Origin: Isoetes taiwanensis
Lineage: Eukaryota > Streptophyta > Lycopodiopsida > Isoetales > Isoetaceae
Assembly: GCA_021234155.1 (NCBI GenBank)
Contig: JAJEKV010000039.1
Location: forward strand, 6,244,745 to 6,308,744
Direction of reading: 5' to 3'
DNA: 64,000 nucleotides
Each line of letters starts with the position of its first letter. The stretch's first letter is position 1. This document shows positions 11,164-23,281 of this stretch, piece by piece. Under the pieces are notes generated by a model. It was not told the origin of the DNA, did no database searches, and saw only the letters and a program-made list of their open reading frames with translations. A program made the position numbers and the translations under genes.

Positions 11164-14100
11164 CTGGCCAACCGATTCGTTTAGACAGTCCAGCTCAAAT
11201 GGAATGCAAATGGCAATCCCCCTTAGCTGCCGTGGTGATTGTGGAATGCACTGTTATGTCATTGAGGTTTTTTTCACTGCCTTACTGCCATCAATGTTGT
11301 TACTAATAGAACATGCCTGCAACACAATTCATAGTGTATCACCATCTTCCATCTTCCAGCCTGCAGAATTTCATTTCATGATTAATGGCTTCTAGTGTAA
11401 ACTACTTCAAGATCGTCAGACTTAACTTACTTCTTTATTTAAGAGTAAATCATGTCAATCATGTCAGAAGAGATCAAAAGCTTTACTGCTTTATCTCTGA
11501 TTCCATGTGCAGAAGCCGATAAGGCAATCGTTTTAACTTCCAACAACAATTTAATTTGTAATCTCAAATACAACAATTTAATTTGTAATCTCAAATGCAC
11601 AACATGCTCAATATATCTTAAACAAATGTTTTGGTCTAAGAATATGCCGAGCAAAATTTTCAGACAGTTGACTATTTTGGCACGATAAGCTATAGGCAGA
11701 ATGCCCTGCAATTTTGCATGCTAGATACGGTCCCGTTGGCTGTCAGACACCATTCTGATTTTTTATTGCATGCATGCACTCCATGGCAACAATTGGAAAG
11801 AACTGCAAGCAACTCTAGAACAATAATATCCCCAGCAACTTAATTCTCTTTACCTTTCCTAGGTTACGTGGAGCTAGAGCAGCATGGCATGTGAAGTACG
11901 CATGTTCCAGTGGGGTCGGTTATCCTCTGCTACATCAAAAGCCACAGATTCAACAACACTTGTGTGCCCAGATAAACTCTGCAAAAGATATCAATTTTTC
12001 ATATAGCAATAAGTAAACATTCCACCATAACTATGCCATCCAGCTTATCATATATGATCATTGCATGCCCTGACTGAATCTACAGACTGATCACAGAAAG
12101 AAAGGTCTACTACTTTGTTAAATAAGCCACAATAAAATACATCACAAAACGAACCAGGGTTGCATATGGTAATAGATTTGGATTCATGATATTTCTTTCT
12201 GAAGCAACCTTCACAGAATGGAGTATTGGCAAATGAGAAATTATTCAGCGGATTGCCATCAAAGAAACCAGGGTTCAAAAAATACCTGGATAAACCCTTT
12301 GTTTGTCTGGTCCACTTTAGAAATTGCTGGTCTAAAATTTTGGATGCAAGGAAAAATCCGATAGAAAAAAACGTTGTTTAATGTAAAATCCGGTATATTT
12401 GTATCTTGTTATGAATATATCCGGTACATATTTTATGCATATTTTATGTAGGCGGAAAATTATCTGGTGAAGGCTGCGGAGTTTTTTGAACCCTGAAAGA
12501 AACTATCATGGCATTTAATGCTCATTCTGAGTCATTATGCCCGAACAGACTTTATCTAAAAGAGGTTTAAATCCAGCATATTATATTTAAATACCAGTAT
12601 GGTAAATCTTGTTCGAGCCCGCGAACAGAGCAAACTTTAAAATTTTGAAGCACTCACGTGTTTGAAAACTAGCCGAGGAGAAATGTCCTGCATGAAATTC
12701 AACGGTTGCAGAGTAAAATCTCAATTACTGGGTTAATAAACCTCACATTTGGATTGACAACACAATTTTGAAGACAAACATCTGCCATCTACATTAATAA
12801 AAGCTAGAACATAAACATATCTACATTAATAAAAGCTAGAACGTAAACGGAACCCTGGACATTGGATCCATCACTGCATATTCCAGCACAACATAATCTC
12901 AAATACATGTTACCATCCCAATTTTGTACCTTAAGGCAGAGTTGCATTATATATTGCAGTTAATCATGTGGCTCAATCAGTAGTCTCTCTGACAGATTCC
13001 ATAAAAGTTAACATAAGTACAACCTTGAAGGAAAAAAACCTTCTGATATATGTTGCTCCAAGAGGATCTGCAGATAGAAGAGAATAATAAAATTCAAAGA
13101 AAAATCTTGGAGTCCAGGGCTAATATGTTTTCATATACCTCAGCTGCTGTTCTGAGCCAAGCGAAGACATTAGATCATTTGGCACTGTTTTAGCCCATTT
13201 ATGCTAAGAATTTGGAAAATGGATGCCTAGCATCAATTGTGGATCTTCCAGTGACCTTTCCGCCCGGATGTTCCTGTGCAGAAAATAGAGCTTTCGTTTT
13301 GGAGTTATGGCCATATGTCTACCCAACTGTAAAACTGTGGCAGCAAAGACATTGCCTGATTTGGCACAGTTTTGGCCCATTTCTGCTAGGAATTTGGAAA
13401 ATGGACGCCTAGCATCAATTGTGGACCTTCCAGTGACCTTTCCAATGGATGTTCCTGTGCATAAAACAGAGCTTCAATTTGGGAGTTATGCCCATGTTTG
13501 TAGTTGAGAAGTCACGCAAAGAATCAAGCAAGCTCCAGCTAGAGATGGATACATAATTTAGAAAATGTACCTGTAGATTTCCTCCATGTTAGTAATGTGC
13601 AAATGGCATGTAGAGCAGGGTCTGCAAAAACTAAGAAAGATAATAAGTAACCAAGGTAAATAATCAAGAGACAAGCAAGAGTCTAATGGCAGGCTAGGTC
13701 GGTTAACAAACCATAATGGAGCTGTCGCCCGTGCTCTGCTTCTACATCTCTGTGCAATGCATCCATTCCAGCCCCATACAAAAATGAGTCACAAAAACAT
13801 GTTACGCTTCCATTTGCAAACCCAATATCCAGGTCTTCCTATTTTGCAAGCTTAAATATTGAAAAGACAATATCTGTTGTGAAGAATTTCCTATTGGTGT
13901 CATTTCTGCAAGGATTCCCAATAACTGTTGGAAGTGTGATTCAGATAAGAATTAAGTCAATATAAAGGTCAGATTTCTAAACTTCATGTATGCTGTGGTT
14001 TATTTAGCCAGTCCTTGAAAGCTCCACTAAAGCTAGACCACCTTTTGAATCAGTATCCGTTTTAAAAATCTTGTCAATCACTAACTAATTAAACAACATA

Positions 14101-15002
14101 AACTACATTTTCTAAATAAACACCCGTTTAAAATTCTCCCCAGAAATAAACACCACAGACTAATATTTACCTGGTAACCACAATGGCAGGGTCTCAAATG
14201 CCGATCTGTTATATCCATCTCTTCCATGCATAAAGAACATAAATGGGAGGACATTCAGTATACCACAATTTTGCCAACCAAGAGCTCCAATCCAATAACT
14301 TCAAAGGAAATGCCAACCCTAGACATAAAATAAAAATATCAACTAAATGCATGGATGTTACAGAGACTGGTTCTTAAGGTCGACCTAGTACTAAGGTGTG
14401 ATGTCCCAACACTAAACTGCTCTGACTAATCTACCACATATAACATATCTCAGATCTTGCTCAAGCTCCAACGAGATACTAAAACCTAGTAACCAGCTGA
14501 TCTGCAGATCTGTGGACAGTATCCAGAGCACCACATCACAAAAATACAAAGCAAGGGTCGAAAAAATGCCAGAACCCGCCTTGCAAGAACAGATGGTCGG
14601 AGGAGCTCAAATGAAGAAGAGATGGCACATGGCAAAAGAAGAGACCTTGCCTCGGAATGGCATCCGGTTTCTACAAATTCAAAGGCGATTCTTGCTTTCA
14701 TACAAAAAATCCATGCCCAGAGACAAAAGCCCGTAATTCTGTAAGTAATTGGGCTACCGTAAGCAAAAGAAAGGAAAAAAACAATTTTGTGAACCCAAAT
14801 TAGAGATACCCAACTCAAATCCGGCAAGCTTAAACACAATTCGAATCAAAAGAGAACGAGATGGCAAAAAATGAGAATCACCTGAGAAGAATTAAGCCGG
14901 AAAGCTAAGTCACATGTAGTATAGAAAAAATTCCAGCTAGAGATGTGCGCACTCCCGGAGGTCGTTCAACATCCCAACTTCACCAGATCCGACGTCACAG
15001 AA
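11164..15002. other. Non-coding part of unit A
   Basis: No convincing exon was found. The stretch includes a 29-bp tandem pair (12792-12850), the ~180-bp duplication at 13165-13505, and at 14486-14960 a transcript-leader-like, T-rich minus-strand sequence. It could be introns and 5' leader of the host gene whose exons lie at 10.2-10.9 kb, but that is inference. The same sequence occupies 23.6-27.4 kb in unit B. Confidence 0.4.
13165..13505 (+). repeat. ~180-bp tandem duplication
   Basis: Two imperfect copies (13165-13346 and 13347-13505). Both hold GGAAAATGGA(T/C)GCCTAGCATC, then CTTCCAGTGACCTTTCC and a GGAGTTATG block. Short frames across it are by-products of the duplication. Confidence 0.8.
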
Positions 15003-15252
15003 GCCCCAAATAAAGGGGTCAAATTGGGGCTTTTGTTGTGAACCGTCCAGATCCGAGATGGACGGTCCAGAGAGCGACAGCAAAATCTCTAGAAATAAGG
15101 CTTTCTCTAGAAAAAGGGGGTCTCATATGGCCTAAATCTCGGCCATTGATCTGCACATTCAACGGACGTGATCAAAAGCCCCAAATAAAGGGGTCATTTA
15201 AGGTGGGTTATTTGGGGGCTTCACGTGGGCCGTCCAGATCTAAGATGGACGG
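15002..15252. repeat. Direct repeat with GCCGTCCA hairpins
   Basis: AGCCCCAAATAAAGGGGTCA occurs twice (about 15004 and 15179). Each is followed within about 60 bases by a short palindrome: ACCGTCCA...TGGACGGT at 15041-15066 and GGCCGTCCA...TGGACGGCC at 15229-15252. In unit B the second palindrome is damaged (27650-27675). The core GCCGTCCA recurs in unrelated elements of this window at 7378, 50152, 60430 and 62312. Confidence 0.6.
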
Positions 15253-15392
15253 CCGAGATCAAACTGTCTACACACATCTACACACAATATAATTGTATAT
15301 ATATAAGAGATAAGAGATATATAAGTTGCCTACCTCCTACCGGGAGGAAAGGTAGGTCCCTAGGGTTAGAATACAGGGGTATGAGGGGGCCC

Positions 15393-17443
15393 CTATATTC
15401 CATAGGGACCCACCTCACCACCTAAGTTAAATGAGTCTACTGAAAGGGAAATTTGATAAACAACAGCATACCTGTATTTACGTAATTCCGTGATCATAGT
15501 GGAAATATCATATCGTAGTCCAGGGAAGTCATTGCTTCTCAAGGCCTTCCATAGCGTCCTCCATACATCCTTGGCTTTAAAGCCCTTTGCGATAAAAGCT
15601 TTAACAAGCTGATACAAATCTTCAGCAGCAAGCAATGGATTACTATGCACATACAGGAATGGAAGAACTTGGGAAATTAATACGTTGCACGCCATAATGT
15701 ACGGCCTGCAACTGCAGGCGTGTACGAACTTGGATACTTCAAATGGGAGCTTGTCCCTTTTATCATACCTGTATGTACAATAGGTTCCATAATCCATATT
15801 CAAGATTTCAATGGTCATGTTCAGAAAGTTAACCTTCCTTCCACTAGTGTTGCCTATACCATTATCAGGCCAGTATTCTGTCTCATCCTTGATCTTAAGG
15901 ATGCTTAAATCATATATGCAACTGCTGTTATCCATTTGTCTGCCGATATCCATGTTTAAGTATTCCCTAATGAAATAACAATTAATACCAATAAGGTCAT
16001 CAATATACCTGCTTGTGTATTTAAAGGTTTGACCACCTTGACCATTCCATTCTTGCATAATCCGTAATGAAATTCAATTCAAAGAAGGCTAAATAAAAGG
16101 TTACACCACGATGGGTCGCATGAAAACCCCATGGGTATTCCCCTAATTTGCCTCCAAATGTTTGCGCCCCATTTTCAAAAGCAACATTTGAGCAACCAAT
16201 TATTAATCTTACCGAACTTATCCTGAGTGATCAGTTTCCATTTATTGCCCTTGGGGTTCACATTTTTCCATTTAACTTCTATCTCACCATTGGCGGCCAT
16301 ATTATACCACATGTTGTACTTCCTGCTTTGCTGTTTCTGACTGTGCCATGCTAAATCACAAATCCTGTTCATGACTTGGCAGATGCCATGTTCACCGTCT
16401 ATAGGTATGTTTTCATAACATTTCGTTATGTCACATACAAATAAGTCATCAATCCTGCTTGGTAGATTAACAGCAAGATCATAGATAGAATTTATAATCC
16501 ATGAGGCTTTAACTTCATGCTGACCATTCCTATTAAATTCTTTACATGTCTCACTACATATTCGTGGCCATAATTCAATTATGGTGTTAAGCCCAGCAGC
16601 CACTAAAGACGCAAGATCGGAAAAGATACTTTTGTGAGCATTGGTTATCCATCTGTACTCCCGTTTATGGGCTTTGTAAATGCCAAGCAGGTAAGGCATT
16701 TCCTTGCTGCCGATAGTTAGGTTACCCACCAGATTAGCTATATCTTGTTCAATGTGTTCTACTATCATGCTTTCAGTGAAATTAGTTTTTACAAAATCAG
16801 GTCCATCGAGCCTCTTATATGCTTCGGCTCTAATGTGGTATGGACAAATGAAAGATGGATTGTTAGTTTGCCTTGTCCACCCCAAAGAATATAGAAGTTA
16901 TTCTTGAGCCATTCAATATTCCCGATTACCTCATCATCTTCCATCGAAACTTAGCTACGTTACTCTGTTCACGTTACTTCAACAACCCGTAATTTCGGAT
17001 ACCAATAGAATTTCAGCTTTACATTTGTTAATGAGATCGAGAATCCTTTTCGATAAATGAAAATCGGTAAAGAGAAGAACGGCTCAATGGTTGTCCTTAA
17101 TTCCTTCTTAAATAAGGGTATAGAAAATGGGATGATCGGGTATGTGGTTAAGCCCCTTGCTAAATAAATTTCTAAGTGCCTTATGGTGCACTATATTGAT
17201 GTCTGTAGTCCTGATGTGTCCAACATCTGGGTCAATGAAACATGCTAAGGTAGGATTCTCACATGGACATCTCATCTTGTCCTCTTTAGCAAAAACCATT
17301 TTTGGTTTATAAAATACTGCTTTCAGATTGCTTACGTACCTCCAGCCAAAGGTTGAATTCTCATAAATCATTCTGCCTTTACCCCCAAAGTATTTAAGCA
17401 AAACTTGCTCAAATACATTGGTAAACTTTACTTTGTTAACCAT
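15393..17443 (-). pseudogene. Penelope-like RT (ORF2), unit A copy, apparent frameshifts
   Basis: Three frames (17443-17108, 16885-16175, 16058-15393) together equal the RT ORF of unit B. Motif A (DITKCYENIP), motif B and motif C (RYIDDLIGIN) are readable. Nearly every break against unit B is at CAG or CTG: for example ATCAGAAAC reads ATCGAAAC at 16943, TTCAGTAAATG reads TTCGATAAATG at 17051, and CCCAGCAAT reads CCCAAAGAAT at 16883. In contrast 15650-16690 differs from B by ordinary, mostly silent substitutions. I think this copy may be less broken than it looks. Confidence 0.7.
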
Positions 17444-18012
17444 TTTCGAGAAGAATGTAAAATGGATGTATTTCTTATTCTGCTTTTTCTTTGTTGGTCA
17501 AGAAGATCCAATCCCCATCATCTCCAAGTGTGATCATTCTTCTTATCTGTGAGACAGTATAGTCTATGTGTCATGATCACATGGATCAAGTAAATTGTAG
17601 TGCCTATGTAGGCATTCGAGTAATAGAGGCTATATGCAATTTATCCCCCCGGTAGACATTGTTCATGTACTTTAAGATACTAATCTTAAGCAATATTCAC
17701 CGGATGTAAAAACACAATAGACATAAAGCAAAGAAAGTAGAGTATTAAAGTATAATACAAAGATGCAAAGAAACTTTTGGAATACAAAAATCATTTTCAT
17801 GGTTTGGTTACTTACTTCACAAGATTTATCTTTGCATGGTGATGTCTCAAGATTCTCGCTTTTCTCCAAATCCTTAGCTTTTAGTGACCTAACCCATAAT
17901 CAAGAATGCTAGTGTCATCCAGATTGATAACATCATTTTCATAGTTGTCGGAAGCCTTTGATGAGAAGGTTCACTACTCCTGTACAATTTTGGTGGCATA
18001 ATTATGGAGCGG

Positions 18013-19440
18013 TCAGACCGCCGGGTTCACTTGGTCTCTTTTCGTTTCCACCGCTGCAATTTTCACCTTTAGTAGATATCTCATGTTGTTGCTTCTTGAT
18101 CGAAACTTGATAGGTTTAACGGTCTTTTCCAGAATATCAGTGAGTTTAGTCCCTCCGAATTCAGCACTGAGGTCAGCATTAGCATTTTCAGAGAACTTGA
18201 CTGTCATTTTCATAAGTAGGTCCCTCACCCTGAGGTACCCTAAAAAAGCTATGATAGCGTTCTTGAATGGTTTGGTCGACATAACAGAAGTGAAGAAGGC
18301 GAATCTGACAGGAATAGCATGATCAGGAAAGGCCTTGTCCAGGTTATTCATAAGGTACCATATTGCATGATCCATCCATATAATCGTATCAGGACAATCC
18401 CCATTTTCTTTAGCCATCTTGTCACACTTACATTTAACAAACGGACAGTAGGTTCTCCACATTTTCTTGATGAAGAATTCATGCCTTCTTTCATCTACCC
18501 TGGCTTGATGCGCCTTCTGCCCGATAAAGACTTGTTTGCTGTTGCTGCATGTAAGTCCAAGGAATTTAGCAGAAAATGGCAGAGTTACCTCAAGCTTGTC
18601 CACATTTCGAATGAAGTTGTCTGCATCTTTATATGCATTAGTGATTTCCTGATCATACACAGATGCCAGACTTTTCCAGGCATCAAAGGAGATAGGTGCT
18701 AAGACCCCCAGATTTTTACTCATCCACAGAGCTTGCTTATACTGTCTGCCGTGTGATTCCACTTCCCTAGGTGTCATTATGGGAAACCTTCCACAGTTAA
18801 AGAAGTTCAACATATTAATTGGTAGTCTTTCCTCCACCACCTCAACTTGGTTGGGTACTGCAGCATTGTTAGCTAAACCAAAGGCTGCCTTTTGTTCCTC
18901 TGATAACATGTTAATATTAAACAGGCAGTTGGACAAATTCGCATTAGGGGCAACAACAACTGTTCCTCGGGTGGAGTCCTGGTTCTTCTAGTAGTATTGG
19001 TGAAGGAAAGGTAAACTTCACCCCATTGGCTCTCTCAAGTCGCAAGAAGCCCTTTGATGAAGATCCTCGGGTTGCTTGCTTCCCTTTCATTTGCATTAAT
19101 TTGAATAGTAGAGAGTCCGCCATATGCCCGGTCGATAAGTTTTTGCATTCTTCAATATTGTATCCGGTTTGTCATGAAACTTGCAACTAGTGTCAAAAAT
19201 CCGGACATGCCTAGGTGCGTGATGACGGAGTCATCATCGCTAATCACTAGCGCTCCTTAGAGATGATGTATTTATGCAGATCCGGGTTGAGAATACATGC
19301 AAGCACTTTGTTTTGTACAAAGACGATTTGGTGGAGCTCTAGGAATACTTCCATATCCATTGTTTTCCGGTGAGGTACCAGGCGACTCATTTACCCTTTC
19401 ACCGGGCCAAAGATTTGGTATGACATTGTGCATTCCAACA
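18013..19440 (-). pseudogene. PLE ORF1 protein, unit A copy, apparent frameshifts
   Basis: The intact part (18936-18013) matches residues ~168-450 of the unit B ORF1, with many silent and few amino-acid changes. Upstream (18937-19440) and at the C-terminus the frame is broken by CAG/CTG-type changes: CTCAGG reads CTCGGG at 18967, GTGCAGTAAG reads GTCGCAAGAAG at 19040, and ATCTGTTG reads ATCTCATGTTG at 18080. The Cys-x-Cys...Cys and W(M/L)DHAIWYLMNN region is fully preserved. Confidence 0.7.
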
Positions 19441-20773
19441 CTTCCTTCCTGTAACAGTGTGTTATTTCACTTATGAAGAAGTAAACCAAAACAAGAGCAT
19501 GCATACGGCTTATTTAAAGAGCGATCGCTGTTAAAGTATATACTTCAAGCTATTGTCCTAAATACTAGTTAATGGTCAGAATGCTTCTTAAGCTCCATAC
19601 TGGTTAAAACCAGTACCCGAAATCACAGATTATATATAAAGCCAAGGCTTGAACCGAAGTCCATGATACAAGTTCAAAGACTACAGCCAAACCCATGTAT
19701 CCAAAACCAGTTAGGCAAAGCCTACATCCAGGTTGAATTTATCGGTTCCTGTTTGTCATACAAGGAGAAGCTTAAGAGGCATTCTGTGCCATTTCCATAT
19801 TTAGGCAATTTAGTGTTTAAATGTTGCTTTTTGCAAGGTTACTATCATATGTTCAATAGGACTTTAACCTAGTGTTTCAATAGCTCAAAATGTCATAATA
19901 TATCTTGTTAGCTAAGGATCGTGACAGGAACAGCAGATGTTCACCATATTTTATTTACCCAAACTTTGCCAATTCCTAACTGTAGAGTATATACCTTTAG
20001 AGAAACTATGATAATTCAGAAGCAAAACGAAATCATATCATTCACTACAAGGTTATATTTAACTAAACAAAACATGACATATATATTCGAAATATCATCT
20101 TAAAGTAGTCATACATGATTGTCAATATGTTCTTAGATGTCAAAAAATCAAAAGGTAAGCTAGGTCTTTGTAAACACCATCTAGGGAGCATAGCTAAATA
20201 TAACTCAAGGTCTTTGAAAGTTGCTTTTCGATTCCTCTCGCAGACTTGCAAAAGAAAAAGATCGGGATAGTAGTATGACTGAACATCTTGTATAATAACC
20301 TCATTTGATAATAAGTAAGACCGCTAACTCGATGGCCAAAACAACATTAAAAAGCTTCTTTTGAACAAGTAAGCATTCCTCCGAAAGTGTTCCAATTCCT
20401 TTTGCTTATCAAATACATGATAAAAAAGAGAGTATGTAGATGAAACACTGGTTACCCGCAAACAAAAATCAACAATTAGCCCGAGATAAAGCTGATTTTG
20501 CTAGCAGGTAAGCAAAAGTGTTCCATGGCTTAACGCCCTTCAACATTTTCAGAAACTCTGGTGATACAAAGAAAACAATACTTAAAATAGAGGTGAATGG
20601 TAAAGATATACCCCCTTTATTGTTATATCAGCATAATAATGGACTATGTCCATGTACTTCTGTTGTTAGCATCAAAACATAATAGAAGAACTACAACAGA
20701 TTCATATTACCAAATCAGAGAATGTCGAGATCAATAAGGTAAGACTCTTATGCACTTTACCCTCCCCTTGTGT

Positions 20774-21088
20774 CTAAAGAATGCATAAATACATAGTAAA
20801 AAAAACCTGACTCAGGGGCACTTCTCCATCTAGAGAGTCCTCGGTTTGGCTTGCTCCAGCATGGTTACTTTTAGATGCTCCAGGAAAAGTCTGGTCCAAG
20901 CTTGTGGCAATGGTCAGGTCCTGATGGCTCAGCACATACGGCTTTTTTCCACTCATCTGCCTCTTTTTTGCATAGATGTCTATCCCGGCTTTCAGTGCCA
21001 TTTCTTCCAATTCATGCTTTTTGACAGTGGCTCCTTCATTTCTTCCGGCAAAACCACAATCAACCCCAGCATTTTTAAGCATTTCCAA
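20774..21088 (-). CDS. Coding exon of an unrecognised host gene (unit B)
   Basis: The unit B counterpart of 10193-10582, with the same EMLKNAGVDCGFAGRNEG core and GEVPLSQ end. The frame breaks at 21095, where CAGCCTTAG of A and C reads CAAATTTTAG here, again a CAG site. Upstream the sequence follows unit C and not A. Confidence 0.4.
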   Translation of the reverse strand: MEMLKNAGVDCGFAGRNEGATVKKHELEEMALKAGIDIYAKKRQMSGKKPYVLSHQDLTIATSLDQTFPGASKSNHAGASQTEDSLDGEVPLSQVFFTMYLCIL

Positions 21089-21094
21089 AATGTC

Positions 21095-22965
21095 AAATTT
21101 TAGTTGGCTTTTTATTACCAGATCCTTAGGCCTTTGTCATGTCATGTTGAACAAGTATGAAGATTCTGCGGCGGAGTTTTGCCTTTAGCAAAAAACGGAT
21201 TTTCCTTTCTCCAACAACGACAATCAGTAAAGGGCAGGACTAGACGGAGGAAAATCTGTTGCGAGCTCAAGCAAAGTGCTGGGTATTTTAATTTAAACTG
21301 TCTCGGTGACGTCCTACAGATCTTTGACCTAAAATATCTCAAATCATTCACTTCGGCAAAGAATGCATCCCTAAATCCCAAATTTTCTGACTCACTCAAG
21401 CGGCGGCCATAGAGTACCTTTTTAGCTTTGACACTCGTAAGGTGTCTTTCTCCATTGTAAGTATCTTCTGCCATCGCCGCCGCTTTTGCCAAAATATCGT
21501 TCCGGAATGTGTAACGTGTACTCCGTCAAGTGTAAAAGCTTAGTCTTCTATAACCCTAAACTTGTAGACTCGCCAAGAATTACCAAATTAAATGTTTACC
21601 AACCATAATGCATACTATTGCCCCTGCCAGTTTTGTATGTGGTATTTATCACTCTTTTGTACCTTTAGGAATCATGTCCAAGACTATATGTCTTACCTAC
21701 ATATATTTCATTATTCGTCCCGATCCGCTTCAAACCTAAGGTCAAAAATTTGTGTTTATCCAAAATGTAGCACTATACTTTACATTTCCTAGTCATACGT
21801 TTAAGTCCACCACTTTAAATCATTTTATTTTCTTAGAATACTTGTTCCCTTATTGGCTTCTTGCCATCTTGTATCTAGAGTTATGTTTCCAGAGTATTTA
21901 AAACACACTTTTCATTTTTGAATACCACCCTCACCCATTTTATCCTAAAGTACTTAATTGGTTTCACTCAAATGAGTTACCACATTTCCCATATCTAGAC
22001 TCAAGTTCTCAGGTTTGCCATATGAGATGTATCCTTACTGCCTTAAGTCCAGTTCCTTTACATCTAGATTTAAAAAAAAAAACATTAGACTCAGCCAGCC
22101 TATGGATACTCATGAAATATTTTCAGCCATCAACATAAACAACCTATGGATATATGTATATGTATATATGTATACAAGTTTTTGTACTATCAATGGGATA
22201 AAATAAAGGGAAGATTACGAAAATTCTACTATCATCTAGCTTCTTTCCTACTTCTTTCTCGTGCAATATTTCCATTGGCAGTGGCTGACATTTGAATTAA
22301 AGGTTCCCTGATGTAGTTTATACAGTAGGCATTTCATTTTTAGGGTGCTCATCATGGTGGTCGAATTTCATTCATTTTCATTTTTAGGGTTCCCATCATG
22401 GTGGTCAAATTTCATTCATATATTTTGTGTTTATCCTGGCCCGAGGATTTAGCAATAATAAGGATTTATCCATAGAAGTGATACATATGGAACATGTTGT
22501 AAGACCATTTTTCTAAACAAACAATGTATATATGAAAGATATTTTTTCGTAGAATATTGTTTTCTTATCCTTATCCATGAAATACACAATGCATCAAACA
22601 GCTTTAGCCTTGAATTGCAAAAACCAAAGCTCAATTGAAGGTTTAAGATAATGGGCAGTAAAGGTAAGAAAATAAATAGTTCTCATTTTGCCTTGAGATA
22701 ACTACCTTAAAGTAAGGCTTAAAAATAAAGGGTAGAGAACATACCTTTGCCTTAAGGTAACTGACATTAAAGCATGGTTTGGGTTATCTCGATTCAAATT
22801 TACATCCCTCGTAATAACCAAAAAGATAAAGGACTAAGGGTTTAGAAATAAACAATTGTTCCCAACATCCTCGTAATAGATCAATGCTTAAAGACTCCAG
22901 AAAACCCTAAGAGGAGCTATGAAATGTCAATGGGCAAACCTCAATCAAAACTGCAGTCCACATTT
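21095..22965. other. Block present in units B and C but absent from unit A
   Basis: About 1.84-1.87 kb lying between TTGGCTTTTTATTACC and CCACATTTCGATGTAAAGC. In A these two flanks are joined directly at 10540-10555; C matches B through the block up to the microsatellite at 34575. A deletion in A is the simplest reading. There is no clear gene inside, apart from the N-terminal continuation of the neighbouring exon (about 21110-21490). In B the site corresponding to C's long TA/TG run is short (22145-22175). Confidence 0.6.
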
Positions 22966-23174
22966 CGATGTAAAGCTTTAGGCTTTTGAGCCATAACAGA
23001 ATCGGCCGCTTAGAATACATTGGCTTGAAAGCAAGAGAAAGCCATCGCTGAATCAAAGCAGAAAGTGAAAAATCCTTCATAGAGTGGCCAAATAGAGCTA
23101 TTCCACAGAAAAAACATGTCAGAATAAAAATTATGACAAAGGAAAATGCCAACATTTGCATAACATCGGTGACG

Positions 23175-23281
23175 GATCGTACTTCTTGGGCTTATCATAA
23201 GATACAACCCCAGTTGATTCAAAATATAAATGGGCACATGCCGGTGTCAATCTCCCTTCAAGAAGTACCCAATCCATATCT
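23175..23281 (-). pseudogene. DUF639-like exon fragment (unit B)
   Basis: The duplicate of 10760-10866. The DWVLLEGRLTLTG-coding part is nearly intact, but the stretch coding for RALYFE is altered (ATATAAATGGGCACATGCCGG against ATATAATGCCCGACCTGTCAG), shifting the frame. The change sits at CTG/CAG motifs and may be a consensus error. Confidence 0.45.

Larger units (their letters stand above)
9086..19662. repeat. Segmental duplication, unit A
   Basis: The first of three direct copies. Its start (CATGATACAAGTTCAAAG) recurs at 19663 and 32086. It holds host-gene fragments on the minus strand, long non-coding sequence and a two-gene PLE (15.4-19.4 kb). Relative to B it lacks about 1.84 kb at 10540. 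CAG/CTG-type differences mark A as the aberrant copy at about 12.6 kb, 16.9-18.1 kb and 18.96-19.6 kb. Confidence 0.9.
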
